From DATFVA01 sp963711455 (GTDB taxonomy: Bacteria > Bacteroidota > Ignavibacteria > Ignavibacteriales > Ignavibacteriaceae), in the NCBI GenBank assembly GCA_963711455.1, contig CAVQEH010000013.1, positions 93,014-157,013 of the forward strand: a stretch of 64,000 bases of DNA, in the 5' to 3' direction. A program made the position numbers and the translations under genes. This document shows positions 7,954-17,006 of the stretch, piece after piece (position 1 is the first letter of the stretch; every line of letters begins with the position of its first letter). The notes under the pieces are model-generated. The model made no database searches, was not told the DNA's origin, and worked only from the letters and a program-made list of their open reading frames with translations.

Positions 7954-8373
7954 TTATAATCCTTTTAATAAGCGGCGCAGCACCCTGGCATGCCCTGCCT
8001 CATCTGCTGCCATCTCTTCCAGCTTCATTTTCAGTTCAATATTTCCTAAGTCTTCTGCTTCACGGGAATGTTCCAGATAATTTTTAACATCCTCTTCCTC
8101 CATTTTCAGATCAAGCTGAAGCATATCTTTTAAAGCAGATGGTTTATCAAAACCCTTTGGAGTTGTAACAGGTTCTCCTTCGAGATCTAGAATTACATCA
8201 GTAAGGAATCTTGCATGACCAAGTTCGTCCTTAATTTCACTCTCAAACATTTCTCTTAATTCGGTACCTAAGAGTCCATAGGATTTTCCTGCCTGGTAAT
8301 TGTAACGGATAATTGTACCCAGTTCAGCGGATAAATCTTCATTAAGGCTGTTTATTAAATTCTCATTGGACAT
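7954..8373 (-). CDS. Ferritin-like di-iron protein
   Basis: A 139-aa four-helix-bundle protein of the ferritin/bacterioferritin-like superfamily. Glutamate and histidine metal ligands are visible as ELGTIIRY on helix 1, KDELGHARF (ExxH) on helix 2, and ADEAGHARV (ExxH) on helix 4, so a di-iron site is likely. It may store iron or reduce peroxide/oxygen in this anaerobe. A ribosome-binding site (AGGAG) precedes the ATG. Transcription very probably depends on sigma-54: a consensus -24/-12 element lies 84-98 nt upstream, and the divergent neighbour is a sigma-54 activator. Confidence 0.85.
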   Translation of the reverse strand: MSNENLINSLNEDLSAELGTIIRYNYQAGKSYGLLGTELREMFESEIKDELGHARFLTDVILDLEGEPVTTPKGFDKPSALKDMLQLDLKMEEEDVKNYLEHSREAEDLGNIELKMKLEEMAADEAGHARVLRRLLKGL

Positions 8374-8456
8374 AATGCATTCTCCTCTTTTAACTTTATG
8401 AATATTATTGTTTGTGTTTCCTCAAATAATTTATAAAGAATCGTTTCAATATTAGC

Positions 8457-8471
8457 GCAACACAAGTGCCA
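8457..8471 (-). promoter_or_regulatory. Sigma-54 (-24/-12) promoter of the ferritin-like gene
   Basis: On the minus strand the sequence is TGGCACTTGTGTTGC: a perfect TGGCAC -24 box and TTGC -12 box with exactly 10 nt between the invariant GG and GC, the canonical RpoN spacing. It points to the ferritin-like gene (start 8373), leaving a 5' leader of roughly 70 nt. Confidence 0.88.
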
Positions 8472-8520
8472 CCATTTAAAGTTGTAATTGGAACATTTTT
8501 AAGGCTTTTATTAAGCCCAT

Positions 8521-8536
8521 ATTGCAAATTTGCAAT
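8521..8536. promoter_or_regulatory. Palindrome ATTGCAAATTTGCAAT, probable activator-binding site 1
   Basis: A perfect 16-bp palindrome located about 55-80 bp upstream of the sigma-54 promoter (in the minus direction), between the ferritin-like gene and the divergent sigma-54 activator. It shares TGCAA/TTGCA half-sites with the palindrome at 8562-8576. Position and pairing fit an upstream activating sequence of an NtrC-type regulator. Confidence 0.65.
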
Positions 8537-8561
8537 GTTATTATACTTTGGATTGAATTAC

Positions 8562-8576
8562 TGCAATAGTATTGCA
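8562..8576. promoter_or_regulatory. Palindrome TGCAATAGTATTGCA, probable activator-binding site 2
   Basis: A perfect 15-bp palindrome around a central G, with the same TGCAA-type half-sites as site 1. The centres are about 40-41 bp apart, close to four helical turns, so both would face the same side of DNA, as expected for cooperative binding of an enhancer-binding protein. Confidence 0.62.
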
Positions 8577-8616
8577 ATATTGTACCAGCTAATATTTTCA
8601 TTGTTGGGGAGATATA

Positions 8617-10347
8617 ATGAAAGAAGTCCAGGATATATTTGACAGTAATAACCAGGTCACGATTATTCCGGATGGAATTGTCGTAATCGGAAAAGACTTA
8701 AGCATAATAGTCTTTAATGAAGCAGCATCGCGTATTACCGGCTTTTCTGAAGATGAGATTGCCGGGGAAAACTGTGAAGCACTTTTTCGCAGAACAAAAG
8801 AAGAATTAAATTTTATCCGCGAGTCCATTACAGAAAACAGAACATTCCCGAATCATCCCATTAACATTACCAGTAAAAATAATGAAGTTATAAATGTTCT
8901 CGCTTCCTTAACTCCTATTAATAAATCGGGGGAAGTTATAGGTGTTGTATTTGTTTTCCGTAATACAAATGAAATGCTTTCACTCTCCGAAGACCTTGCT
9001 TCTAAAACACTGGAACTGATTGATCAGAGGAATAAGCTGGAAGCAATATTTAACAGCAACATTGAAGGCACTTTTACAATTGATGACGAATGGAACATAA
9101 CATCATTCAATAATTCTGCAGCAAAGATAACCGGGTATAAAAAAGAAGAAGCGACAGGACAAAAATGCTGGAATATTTTTAATTCAAGCTTATGCAGGAA
9201 CGGCTGCCATATGGAGCAGACCATGCATAAGGGCAAATCAACCATCGGCAATGAGCTTGAAATTATTCAGAAGAACAGCAACAGGGTTCCTATCCGTGTT
9301 AACTCAGCGATTCTTTTAAATAACAAAAATGAAAAAATCGGTGCGGTGGAAACATTTATAGATATATCAGAAATAAAAAACCTTGCGGCTCACCTTGATG
9401 AAAGATACAGCTATGAAAATATTATCGGGAAGAATAAAGAATTTAAAAAAATAATTTTTGTGCTGGAGAGTGTGGCGCAAACTGACAGCTCGGTATTGTT
9501 AACCGGGGAAAGCGGAACAGGGAAAGAGCTTGCTGCCCGTGCAATTCATCTTAAAAGCATAAGAAGAACAGGACCTTTTATTGCAGTTAACTGCAGTGCA
9601 TTTGTAGAATCATTAATTGAAAGCGAACTTTTTGGTCACGAGAAAGGAGCATTTACAGGGGCAATTAAAACCAAAACAGGAAGATTTGAATTAGCAAAAG
9701 GAGGTACGTTATTCCTGGATGAGATAGGAGATTTATCATTAGCTGTTCAGACAAAGCTGCTGCGCGTTCTGGAGACGCGTGAGTTTGAGAGAGTGGGTGG
9801 TACTAAAAGTATCAAAATGGAGGCACGCATAATTGCAGCAACTAATAAAAATTTAAACGAAGAAATTCAAGCCGGGAGGTTCAGGGAAGATCTCTTCTAC
9901 AGGGTGAATATAATAAACATTCATCTTCCTCCTTTAAGGGACAGGAAAGATGATCTGCCTCTGCTTGTAAGCCATTTTATCGATCACTTTAATGAGAAGT
10001 TTGGTAAGTCGGTTAAACAATTTTCATCATCTGCTTACGAGCTGATAACAGAATATGAATGGCCCGGCAATATAAGAGAACTGGAGAATGTAGTTGAGCA
10101 CTGCTTCATATTATGCAACAGCAATATTATTCAAACCGAACACTTACCCAGAAGCTTAAGAGAAAGTAAAAATAAAAGTGCCGGTAATAATTCTACGCAT
10201 ATTAAAAAGAATATTATGGAAACGGAGAAAGAGATAATTTTATCTGCACTGGAAAAGAATAAATGGAACAGGAGACAAACCGCTGTAGAGCTGAAAATTA
10301 ATTCTTCCACGCTGTGGCGGAAAATGAAGAAGCTTGGGATTGAATAG
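8617..10347 (+). CDS. Sigma-54-dependent transcriptional activator with two PAS domains
   Basis: A 576-aa enhancer-binding protein. Two PAS sensor domains (about residues 15-120 and 140-255) precede a sigma-54 AAA+ domain: Walker A GESGTGKE (~296-303), the sigma-54-contacting GAFTGA loop (~343-348), Walker B GGTLFLDEIGDL, then arginine-finger segments. A Fis-type helix-turn-helix ends the protein (RRQTAVELKINSSTLWRKMKKLGIE). The second PAS has a cysteine cluster (TGQKCWNIFNSSLCRNGC), a variant that may bind a metal or sense redox. GGGGAG lies upstream of the ATG. Divergent arrangement with a sigma-54-promoted ferritin-like gene suggests that gene is its target. Confidence 0.9.
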   Translation: MKEVQDIFDSNNQVTIIPDGIVVIGKDLSIIVFNEAASRITGFSEDEIAGENCEALFRRTKEELNFIRESITENRTFPNHPINITSKNNEVINVLASLTPINKSGEVIGVVFVFRNTNEMLSLSEDLASKTLELIDQRNKLEAIFNSNIEGTFTIDDEWNITSFNNSAAKITGYKKEEATGQKCWNIFNSSLCRNGCHMEQTMHKGKSTIGNELEIIQKNSNRVPIRVNSAILLNNKNEKIGAVETFIDISEIKNLAAHLDERYSYENIIGKNKEFKKIIFVLESVAQTDSSVLLTGESGTGKELAARAIHLKSIRRTGPFIAVNCSAFVESLIESELFGHEKGAFTGAIKTKTGRFELAKGGTLFLDEIGDLSLAVQTKLLRVLETREFERVGGTKSIKMEARIIAATNKNLNEEIQAGRFREDLFYRVNIINIHLPPLRDRKDDLPLLVSHFIDHFNEKFGKSVKQFSSSAYELITEYEWPGNIRELENVVEHCFILCNSNIIQTEHLPRSLRESKNKSAGNNSTHIKKNIMETEKEIILSALEKNKWNRRQTAVELKINSSTLWRKMKKLGIE

Positions 10348-11471
10348 AAAATCAACCAATCATTTTTATCCGTCTTCAGGGGACATCATATAGTAGTAAT
10401 TTAACCTGTTGTGAAAGACTGACCATAAAATTCCTGCGGAGAACTTATACATGACTGTATGCCTGCTATCTTGCGGGGGGGCATGTATGATTTACCGGAG
10501 ATATTTTTTAATTATCAGGTTTTTCCAATTTTGGAAACAGGGTAAAAACTTTTGTGGGTGACACTTCCGATTTTGGAAATAGGGCTAAAAACTTATAAGC
10601 AGACACTTCCAGTTTTGAAAACTAAAAGTTCGATGAACGACTTTATATATCTTTCAGTATAGGAAATCTACTAAATGAATGTCCTGAAAGGACAGGAGTA
10701 AATCTGCCTGCCCGTCAGTGTAGGGGGGTAAACCAACCTACGGTTCAACAAATCAACCATTCCCTAAGAGGTAAAGCCTGGAATAACGAAACCTACTCCC
10801 GTTGGCTGCACACTGTCCAATTTTAACTACCGGATTTATTTGCCTTTGGCAGAGGTAATCCGTCAATCCGGCAATCCGATAATTCGTTAATCCCTGGTAT
10901 ATGAGAAGTACGGGAGCAGTACGAGAGGAGTACGACTCAGATATGGAAAAATGATAATTTGAAAATGGATTAAAAATAAACTTTTAATAGCTGCTTAATT
11001 TTCCGTGGTGCGACAATTAGTCACGTAAATAATATCAGGTCCGGAAAATTCCGTTATTATGGTTAAAAAAATATAAGCTGAAAATCCTATAAGCGGCTTT
11101 AAAGCGGCTTTTGTTCGGCAAGCCAGCGTGTTTAGAGCGGCTTTACACCCGGGATAGCTGGTGTTTTTATGAATTTTACCGCTTTCACCGTGGTAAACCA
11201 CCAGGCAGGTTGCCAGTTAGAAAGGATTATATTAATTTAGCGTACGGTATAAACTAAGACTGTGCAGGGAGATGTTTAAGTTTAGCTTCTGTAAGGGACA
11301 CCGGTGAAACTGCAAAAGATACATTTCAATACCAGCATTGTAAAAAGCATTTAAATTTGTTAAAGCGATTTCGGAATTGAGATATGAACCGGAATCAATG
11401 AATAATAAATATGTTGAGAATATGTAATCACACAATATTTTTTTGTCTCAACTTCGGATAAAATACTTAAC
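10348..11471. other. Non-coding stretch before the cassette array
   Basis: No convincing gene is visible in about 1.1 kb. It holds three degenerate copies of a ~40-nt unit built around CACTTCCxxTTTTGGAAA (about 10515-10630), a run of seven G (about 10483), a series of AATCCG-like words (about 10858-10895) and three spaced AGTACG words (about 10908-10930). It ends at the first integron-type R' site (GTTAGGCAT, 11472). No integrase gene or recognisable attI can be seen; decayed or ORF-less cassettes are possible. Confidence 0.5.
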
Positions 11472-11487
11472 GTTAGGCATCTAAAGT

Positions 11488-12045
11488 ATGGAAAAAATAA
11501 ATGATGAATTTGCTGTAAGAGCAGCTAAGTTCTTGAAACAGCATATAAAGGAGATTGAAGATGATTTAAAGATCGCGAATGAAGAATATTTCAAACTCTT
11601 AAATAAAGATCACAATTTTATTGGTAGGATAATAACAAATCATCTTGTAATCGAATTCTATTTAAATAAGTTTATTTCAAATTATTATAAATCCTCTGAG
11701 ATTATTGACTATGGGAATTTATCATTTTACCAAAAAATATATCTACTTCCGAAGGAGAAATTCTGGTGGCCAAATTTTATAGATGGACTTAGAGAATTTA
11801 ATAGTCTAAGGAATAAATTCTCACATAAACTTGATTACTCTATCAAAGCAGATGATGTAGACGGTATCAAAAAGTTTGTTCAAATGTTTATGAAAGAAAA
11901 AAATGTTGAAGAACTAGATCTCATAAGTGTAATTGAGGAATTCACAAAATGGACTTTTGGTTTCTTAAGAATACAACCTGAAAACATACAGAACATATTT
12001 AATGAAATGATTGAATATGGTTTAGGTAAAAAGGATAATGCCTAA
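11488..12045 (+). CDS. HEPN-like protein (cassette A)
   Basis: A 185-aa, mostly helical protein. Near residues 105-113 it has SLRNKFSH, which fits the Rx4-6H motif of HEPN ribonuclease-type domains; a HEPN fold would suit toxins or abortive-infection proteins. No other domain is recognised. The ATG lies only 8 nt after the R' site, and the TAA stop codon is formed by the R'' site itself (GCCTAAC), so the ORF fills the cassette completely. It may rely on transcription from upstream. The HEPN assignment rests on one motif and helical content, so it is tentative. Confidence 0.6.
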   Translation: MEKINDEFAVRAAKFLKQHIKEIEDDLKIANEEYFKLLNKDHNFIGRIITNHLVIEFYLNKFISNYYKSSEIIDYGNLSFYQKIYLLPKEKFWWPNFIDGLREFNSLRNKFSHKLDYSIKADDVDGIKKFVQMFMKEKNVEELDLISVIEEFTKWTFGFLRIQPENIQNIFNEMIEYGLGKKDNA

Positions 12046-12223
12046 CCTGTTCTTCAAGCCGACCGCATCTTCGATACGGTCGGTTTAGGTTCTTTAAGTT
12101 GGGTAAACAGAATTAGGTTGCAGTTAAAAGTAGTTTAAGTAAAAGAGGATCTTAATAATTATTGGCTGTGGTTAGTTAAGCGGCATAGCTACTTTAGGCG
12201 GCGGCTTAGCGGCAACATCGTTA
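12038..12223 (+). repeat. attC site of cassette A, 3' end interrupted by a group II intron
   Basis: It starts with R'' (ATGCCTAAC, pairing with GTTAGGCAT at 11472) and ends with GGCTTAGCGGCAACATCGTTA, an L'-R' arm. The inner part can form stems such as CCGACCG/CGGTCGG (about 12059-12086). The R' heptamer is split after GTTA by the intron that starts at 12224. Confidence 0.7.
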
Positions 12224-12933
12224 GTGCGTCAAGCGAAGCTTGATGCTTCTTTTAGAGTGAAAGTCTCTATTGGGCAAGGATTAGCAATCTACCCATACCG
12301 AGTGTTGCATGTATCGAGGAGTTCATAGAATTATTGAGCGAACGGAATACATGAAGCGTACACAGGGAATTATGCAGGCTGTAAGGAAGACCGCACTTCC
12401 TTAAACCAGTTTAGCCTCGAAAATTGTGTAGAAAGTAGACGGCAATGATATTAACGGCTCAGAAGCCAACACTTGAATAATCGTTAAGCGAGATTATCTG
12501 AGGTCTACCGTGGTTAGAAGGTATAGCATGTATAAAGAGAAGCATCAGGAACTTGAGAGACCCAGCGAGTTCCATTGAAAGAAATGGTAAGTGAAGTCAA
12601 ACAAAAGAAGATAAGCTGAAGACCTGCAGGGAGTCGGATCAGTTCATAGTACTCAGAGAACGGGAGAGCCGTTCACACGGGGAAGGAACTGACAGTGATA
12701 TGTAACTTGCAAAGGAAACATTATCCATACTGTAGGAATGGAACAATAATGCAAACCTCACTGCGAGAAATAGCAAACAAAGCAGAGCGGGAGAAACAAG
12801 AAATTATTAGTTAAATTTGTTTAACTCGTTAAGCTGAATGCGGAAGCGAGTGTCACTGAAGAGCCCGGTGCGGTAATACCGCACGCCGGGATCTGTGTGG
12901 GGGATGTCTGGTAACAGGCATTCCTACCACAAC
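12224..12933 (+). mobile_element. Group II intron without an ORF, inserted in an attC R' site
   Basis: The 5' end is GTGCG, the group II consensus. Domain V is unmistakable at about 12861-12893 (AGC catalytic triad in GAGCCCGG, stem GTGCGGT/ACCGCAC, closing CCGGGATC). It is followed by a domain VI hairpin with an A eight nt before the end (CCTACCACAAC), the expected branch point, and a 3' end in AC. The ends are confirmed independently: joining GTTA (to 12223) with GCTGTAAT (from 12934) restores the complement of the cassette's other end, ATTACAGCTAAC at 15912. At 710 nt it has no maturase/reverse-transcriptase gene, so mobility would need help in trans. A TAACG at 12452 could pair with CGTTA of the 5' exon as EBS1. 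Confidence 0.85.
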
Positions 12934-12960
12934 GCTGTAATAATGAAGGTGAAAATATAA

Positions 12961-15900
12961 GTGAAAAATATAGAAGAACTCACCGCTCAAATTCGGTTTC
13001 AGCTTTTTCAACTTGCTTCAAAAAATGCTCATCATGATTTTGAACATCTTTGTAGACATTTATCGCGAGCAAGAATTTGCAGCAACATACTTCCTGCAAC
13101 TGGTCCGGTTTCAGCTGGCGGTGATCAAGGTAAAGATTTTGAAACATTTCGAACTTATTTAAATAAAAATTTAAATGAGGGTGCATTCATTGGTTTAACT
13201 TCTGAAAAGCCTATTGCATTTGCTTGTACAATTCAAAAAACAAATCTTGATAATAAGGTAAAGTCAGACATAAAAACTATTATTAGTGGCGATTCTGAAA
13301 TAGCTGGTGTTCATTATTTTTTAACTCAAGATTTACCAGTTGCAAATAGGCATAAGTTACAACAATGGTGCAAGGATGAATATTCAATTTATCTCGAGAT
13401 TTATGATGGTCAAGCAATTTCTGAGTTATTAGCTGATTATGAAGTTTTTTGGATTGCCGAAAAATATTTAAGCATTCCTAATGATCTATATCCAAAACAG
13501 CTTAAAGATAATAATTGGTATTCAAAATTATTGGACAAATGGAAATTGACAGAATCCGATGAATTAAATTATGCAGATTTTTTTGAAATAAAATCAGCCA
13601 TCAGAGTTGCAACATTTAACGATAATTATAAATCGGATATAATATTTTGGATCGCAAAACTTAAGATATTTTTAAATCAAGATAGACTGATCAGTCTAAA
13701 GAGAAAAGCCATTTATGAGATAGTAGTTGCTTCGCTTAGAGGATTGGGCAACTTGGAATGTTCATTTGAGGATATTGATTATTATTTTGAATCAATTGAA
13801 CATTTGTCTTCTCCGTACGACCTTGATGAAGCTGAGATACTAATTAATTATTGTGTGGGTGCTAGCAGACATAATGTCTTTAACTATCCTAAAGAGAAAC
13901 TTGTAAAATGCAAAGAAGTATTAAAAGCTAGAATTGATGAAAATTTAAATAATGAGCAAAGTCTCACTAATATTTGTGCGTTATATGAAATCAAAGGTTT
14001 TACATTTATTTCTGCAAATCCTATTGGTCAAGATAATATTGATTTAAAAGAAGCAATAAGATTCTGGAATAAGGTCGCAGATCTTGCAAAAGATTGTCCA
14101 CTCTATCCTCTTGAAAGGTTTATTGACCGGTTAACTAAAATTATTGGTTTGCTCAATAATTATTTGGAGGGGTGTTATGAGGATCTCGAAGAATTAACTG
14201 TTAGACTTGATTCTTTGCTAGAAAAAAGATTTGGCAGTTTTGCTGCTGCCGAAAAAGCACGTGACCGTGCAATGCAATTCCGGTCAAATGGAGCTATTAC
14301 AAGAGCAATAAAACAATTACATATCTCCAAAATAAACTGGTTTGCTGAGGAAACACTCAAGGGATCAGTTATTTCCAGTATCATGATAGCTACCTGGTAT
14401 AATGAGTTACACCTTATATATGCTGCTAAATATTATTATTTAGCGGCTTCATTTATTATTCTAGAATCAAATAAATCTGAATTGAACAAATATTTTTCAG
14501 ATTCACTAATACGATTAGCTGAAATTGATTACATAAATGGAAATTGGTGTAGTTATATTGATTTTACAGAACTTGGTTTGATTGGTTATAATATATTTTC
14601 TGATCAGTCTATCAAAGATGATGGAACAGATGAATTATCTAGAACAATTTATCATACGTCAATATTACTTACTTTAACTAAACAAATAAAGCCTGAAATC
14701 CACGAAGCATTATCCAATAAAATAGAAAGATGGGGACTCAAAGAATACTTTGATTCAGTATTACCTATGGCAGAAAAGAATTTTATTATGGATGATAAAG
14801 AGAAATTATGGACTGATATAATAAATAACTTTTCTGCGATTCCTTTAAGTGATTTAGGTAATTCTAGGAAAATATTATGGTCCGCACTAGGAATCGATTG
14901 GGAAATTAATTTTACTAACGATTATCGCACTGTACCTATTGCAGAACAATTTGTGGCAATTATGCAAATAATATTATGTGATCTTTCAAATCTTGATCTC
15001 TATTTGCTTAAAACCAAGGTTTCTATCCATTTGTCTGTTGATCCAAATAAAAAGTATGATATTTCACCGGTTCCTTCAAATAAGTTCAGAGAATGGAAGG
15101 TTAATTTTCCATATTATGAAAAACTTACTAAATCCAATTTTGATGATATTCAAACATTATGCATAACCTCGATAACTGAAATATTTTTTGAAATATCGCT
15201 TAAACCATATGATAATCTAATGAAACTTCTTGAACAGAGTTTTAAGGATGGTTTGAGTCTTAAAGTATTTATTGCACAACCTTTTGAAATACTATTTAGA
15301 AAATTCATTTCTCTTGAATCATTCAACGATATACCTAGAGCAAAATACGAGCCGCCGGTATCGCCAAATAGATTCGCATTTGAACCTCATCCACTTTTAT
15401 CTTGGAAACATGAACTAGCAGAAACTTATAGTGCAGAAAAAACTAAAGAATTTCTAATTAACAGATATAAGTTTATTCCCCAAAGTATTAAATATACTTT
15501 GCCACACCTTCTACTTTCGAGTGAGTTTCAAGAAACAATATCCACACTAAGATTAAAAGGTTGGAAAGATTGGCATATTTTAAATTCTGTTGCCGCTATT
15601 ACAATAAATTATCGCATGCAAAGAATCCCATCAGTGAAAAATAATCCTGATAATATGCGAAAATATATGTATGAGCAAATGTTTAAAACAGAGCTTGAAG
15701 ATGCAGAGAAAGTACCTTTATCCTATTATTCACTTGAGTCTATCATTCAACAACACGATAATAATATGCTTTCAACTCTAAAAGCATTAGGTCTAGAATG
15801 TCGACAGATGACTCCTGATTTTGATGCAATAAATGAATTCTTAAAATATCGTTTTAATTATTGGGAAGATGATATTCTTCATGAGAAACTTTTGGAATAA
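12961..15900 (+). CDS. Large putative nuclease-helical repeat protein, possible defence gene (cassette B)
   Basis: A 979-aa protein. Residues ~10-170 look like a restriction-endonuclease-like (PD-(D/E)xK, Mrr-type) domain: FEHLCRHLSR, GPVSAGGDQGKDFETF with candidate acidic ligands D55/D59, and IAFACTIQK in place of the usual (E/Q)xK strand. The spacing of the final motif is not perfect, so catalysis is unproven. The remaining ~800 residues are helical, with TPR/solenoid-like segments rich in Tyr, Leu and acidic residues, and no visible ATPase. Such architectures occur among uncharacterised defence proteins. The GTG start is the only option after the stop at 12960; AAGGTG lies upstream. At nearly 3 kb this is a very large integron cassette, and it contains the intron in its own leader. 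Confidence 0.6.
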   Translation: MKNIEELTAQIRFQLFQLASKNAHHDFEHLCRHLSRARICSNILPATGPVSAGGDQGKDFETFRTYLNKNLNEGAFIGLTSEKPIAFACTIQKTNLDNKVKSDIKTIISGDSEIAGVHYFLTQDLPVANRHKLQQWCKDEYSIYLEIYDGQAISELLADYEVFWIAEKYLSIPNDLYPKQLKDNNWYSKLLDKWKLTESDELNYADFFEIKSAIRVATFNDNYKSDIIFWIAKLKIFLNQDRLISLKRKAIYEIVVASLRGLGNLECSFEDIDYYFESIEHLSSPYDLDEAEILINYCVGASRHNVFNYPKEKLVKCKEVLKARIDENLNNEQSLTNICALYEIKGFTFISANPIGQDNIDLKEAIRFWNKVADLAKDCPLYPLERFIDRLTKIIGLLNNYLEGCYEDLEELTVRLDSLLEKRFGSFAAAEKARDRAMQFRSNGAITRAIKQLHISKINWFAEETLKGSVISSIMIATWYNELHLIYAAKYYYLAASFIILESNKSELNKYFSDSLIRLAEIDYINGNWCSYIDFTELGLIGYNIFSDQSIKDDGTDELSRTIYHTSILLTLTKQIKPEIHEALSNKIERWGLKEYFDSVLPMAEKNFIMDDKEKLWTDIINNFSAIPLSDLGNSRKILWSALGIDWEINFTNDYRTVPIAEQFVAIMQIILCDLSNLDLYLLKTKVSIHLSVDPNKKYDISPVPSNKFREWKVNFPYYEKLTKSNFDDIQTLCITSITEIFFEISLKPYDNLMKLLEQSFKDGLSLKVFIAQPFEILFRKFISLESFNDIPRAKYEPPVSPNRFAFEPHPLLSWKHELAETYSAEKTKEFLINRYKFIPQSIKYTLPHLLLSSEFQETISTLRLKGWKDWHILNSVAAITINYRMQRIPSVKNNPDNMRKYMYEQMFKTELEDAEKVPLSYYSLESIIQQHDNNMLSTLKALGLECRQMTPDFDAINEFLKYRFNYWEDDILHEKLLE

Positions 15901-15911
15901 TATATTAAAAA

Positions 15912-16135
15912 ATTACAGCTAACCCGCCGCTCAAGACCGACCGCCGAAACGGTTTGGGCTTTGTGCAATTTTGGGGTTTAGTATTTTCGTTCGGCATTTT
16001 GTTCTACGTAATTTGTAAATGTAAGGTAGGTCGCCGCCAGTGCGGTGGAATTTACTGGCGGCTTCAAATTATAAACATTCGTTGCAAATTAGGCTTTTCT
16101 GTGTTGGGCGGCGGCTTAGCGGCCACTCGTTAGGT
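15912..16135 (+). repeat. attC site of cassette B
   Basis: It begins with ATTACAGCTAAC, complementary to the reconstructed start of cassette B, then CCGCCGCTCAAG (L''), and ends GGCGGCTTAGCGGCCACTCGTTAGGT (L'-R'). The arms can fold on each other with unpaired extrahelical bases, as attC hairpins do. At about 220 bp it is long compared with typical attC sites. Confidence 0.68.
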
Positions 16136-16172
16136 GTGTAATCATTTTAAGATAATTATCATAAATATTAAT

Positions 16173-16778
16173 ATGGATGTTATTAAAAGATTAAATACGG
16201 CAATAGAATCTGGAGAAGTTCTTACAATAATTTATTACGGCGGAAGTAATCCAGGGAAACCAAGAGAAATTTCACCTATAAAAATTCAAGGTGATAAAGT
16301 TTCAGCAAGAAGTTTGGCTACAAATGAAGTTAAATCATTTTCAATTTCTAAAATTGCAATCCAAGAAAAAGGAGAAATATATGGCGCTAATCCTTCAACA
16401 GTAGGGCAGAAATCTTTTACTACATTTGATAATCTTCAAATATTTTTCCAAATGTATAAAGACAAATTTGAAACATTAGGTTGGTATGTCAAAACTGAGT
16501 CTGATTTAAGTATATCATTGTATTCATTCTTTAAAAATGGGAATATTAAAAAGTACCCTGATTTAAAAATACTATTTGAAGAATTTTCTAATGAAATAGA
16601 ATATGATATTGATAAAGATGATTTTGTAATTACAAATAAGGTTAAGAAACAAAAACCTTGGAGTGTGATTGCAAAGGGCAAGCACACAAAAACCTTTATG
16701 AAGCTGAATAATGCCATAGAAACATTTATTACTTTTGCTGAAAATATGTCTCCAACAAATAAAAACGAGGATATATGA
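16173..16778 (+). CDS. WYL-domain-like protein (cassette C)
   Basis: A protein of about 201 aa. Residues ~14-55 read LTIIYYGGSNPGKPREISPIKIQ, then SARSLATNEVKSFSISKI, which resembles the SH3-like WYL fold (ligand-sensing beta-barrel found in regulators linked to phage defence and DNA damage). No N-terminal helix-turn-helix is present; the C-terminal half is helical with KTFMKLNNAIETFITFAE. The frame is open from a GTG at 16134 inside the R' site, but the ATG at 16173 fits the domain start better. Its 3' end overlaps the next ORF by ATGA, indicating translational coupling. Confidence 0.6.
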   Translation: MDVIKRLNTAIESGEVLTIIYYGGSNPGKPREISPIKIQGDKVSARSLATNEVKSFSISKIAIQEKGEIYGANPSTVGQKSFTTFDNLQIFFQMYKDKFETLGWYVKTESDLSISLYSFFKNGNIKKYPDLKILFEEFSNEIEYDIDKDDFVITNKVKKQKPWSVIAKGKHTKTFMKLNNAIETFITFAENMSPTNKNEDI

Positions 16779-16999
16779 ACGATATAATTAAACAGAAAAT
16801 TAAAGAAGATTATGAAAATCATTCAATGACTGTAAAGGAATTTCTTTCAGAATTTGAAGGATTGCCACTTGATATGAAGATAAATTTCGGTTCAACGACA
16901 GTTCTCGCAAACCCTCAAGTTTTTGAGGAAATAAAAGTACATAATGATAAAATGGGTACAATAATATTGCGAGAATTATTAGAAGAAGATTATCAATAA
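16775..16999 (+). CDS. Small acidic protein (cassette C, second gene)
   Basis: A 74-aa protein starting MNDIIKQKIKEDYENHSMTVKEF, acidic overall (ends RELLEEDYQ), without a recognised family. Four-base overlap (ATGA) with the WYL-like gene and position just inside the R'' end of the cassette (17007) show that both travel as one unit. A small partner in such a pair could be an antitoxin or modulator, but nothing in the sequence proves that. Confidence 0.55.
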   Translation: MNDIIKQKIKEDYENHSMTVKEFLSEFEGLPLDMKINFGSTTVLANPQVFEEIKVHNDKMGTIILRELLEEDYQ

Positions 17000-17006
17000 A
17001 ATTAAA

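Noticed and set aside
10515..10630. CRISPR array
   Set aside because: The three CACTTCC-type units are degenerate, adjacent and lack constant repeat/variable spacer structure; no cas genes.
10995..11435. Two minus-strand ORFs (about 68 codons each)
   Set aside because: No ribosome-binding sites, no recognised motifs, and biased composition; probably chance frames in the non-coding leader of the cassette array.
12961..15900. STAND/Avs-type ATPase defence protein
   Set aside because: No Walker A/B motif is visible in the 979 residues; only nuclease-like and helical-repeat features.
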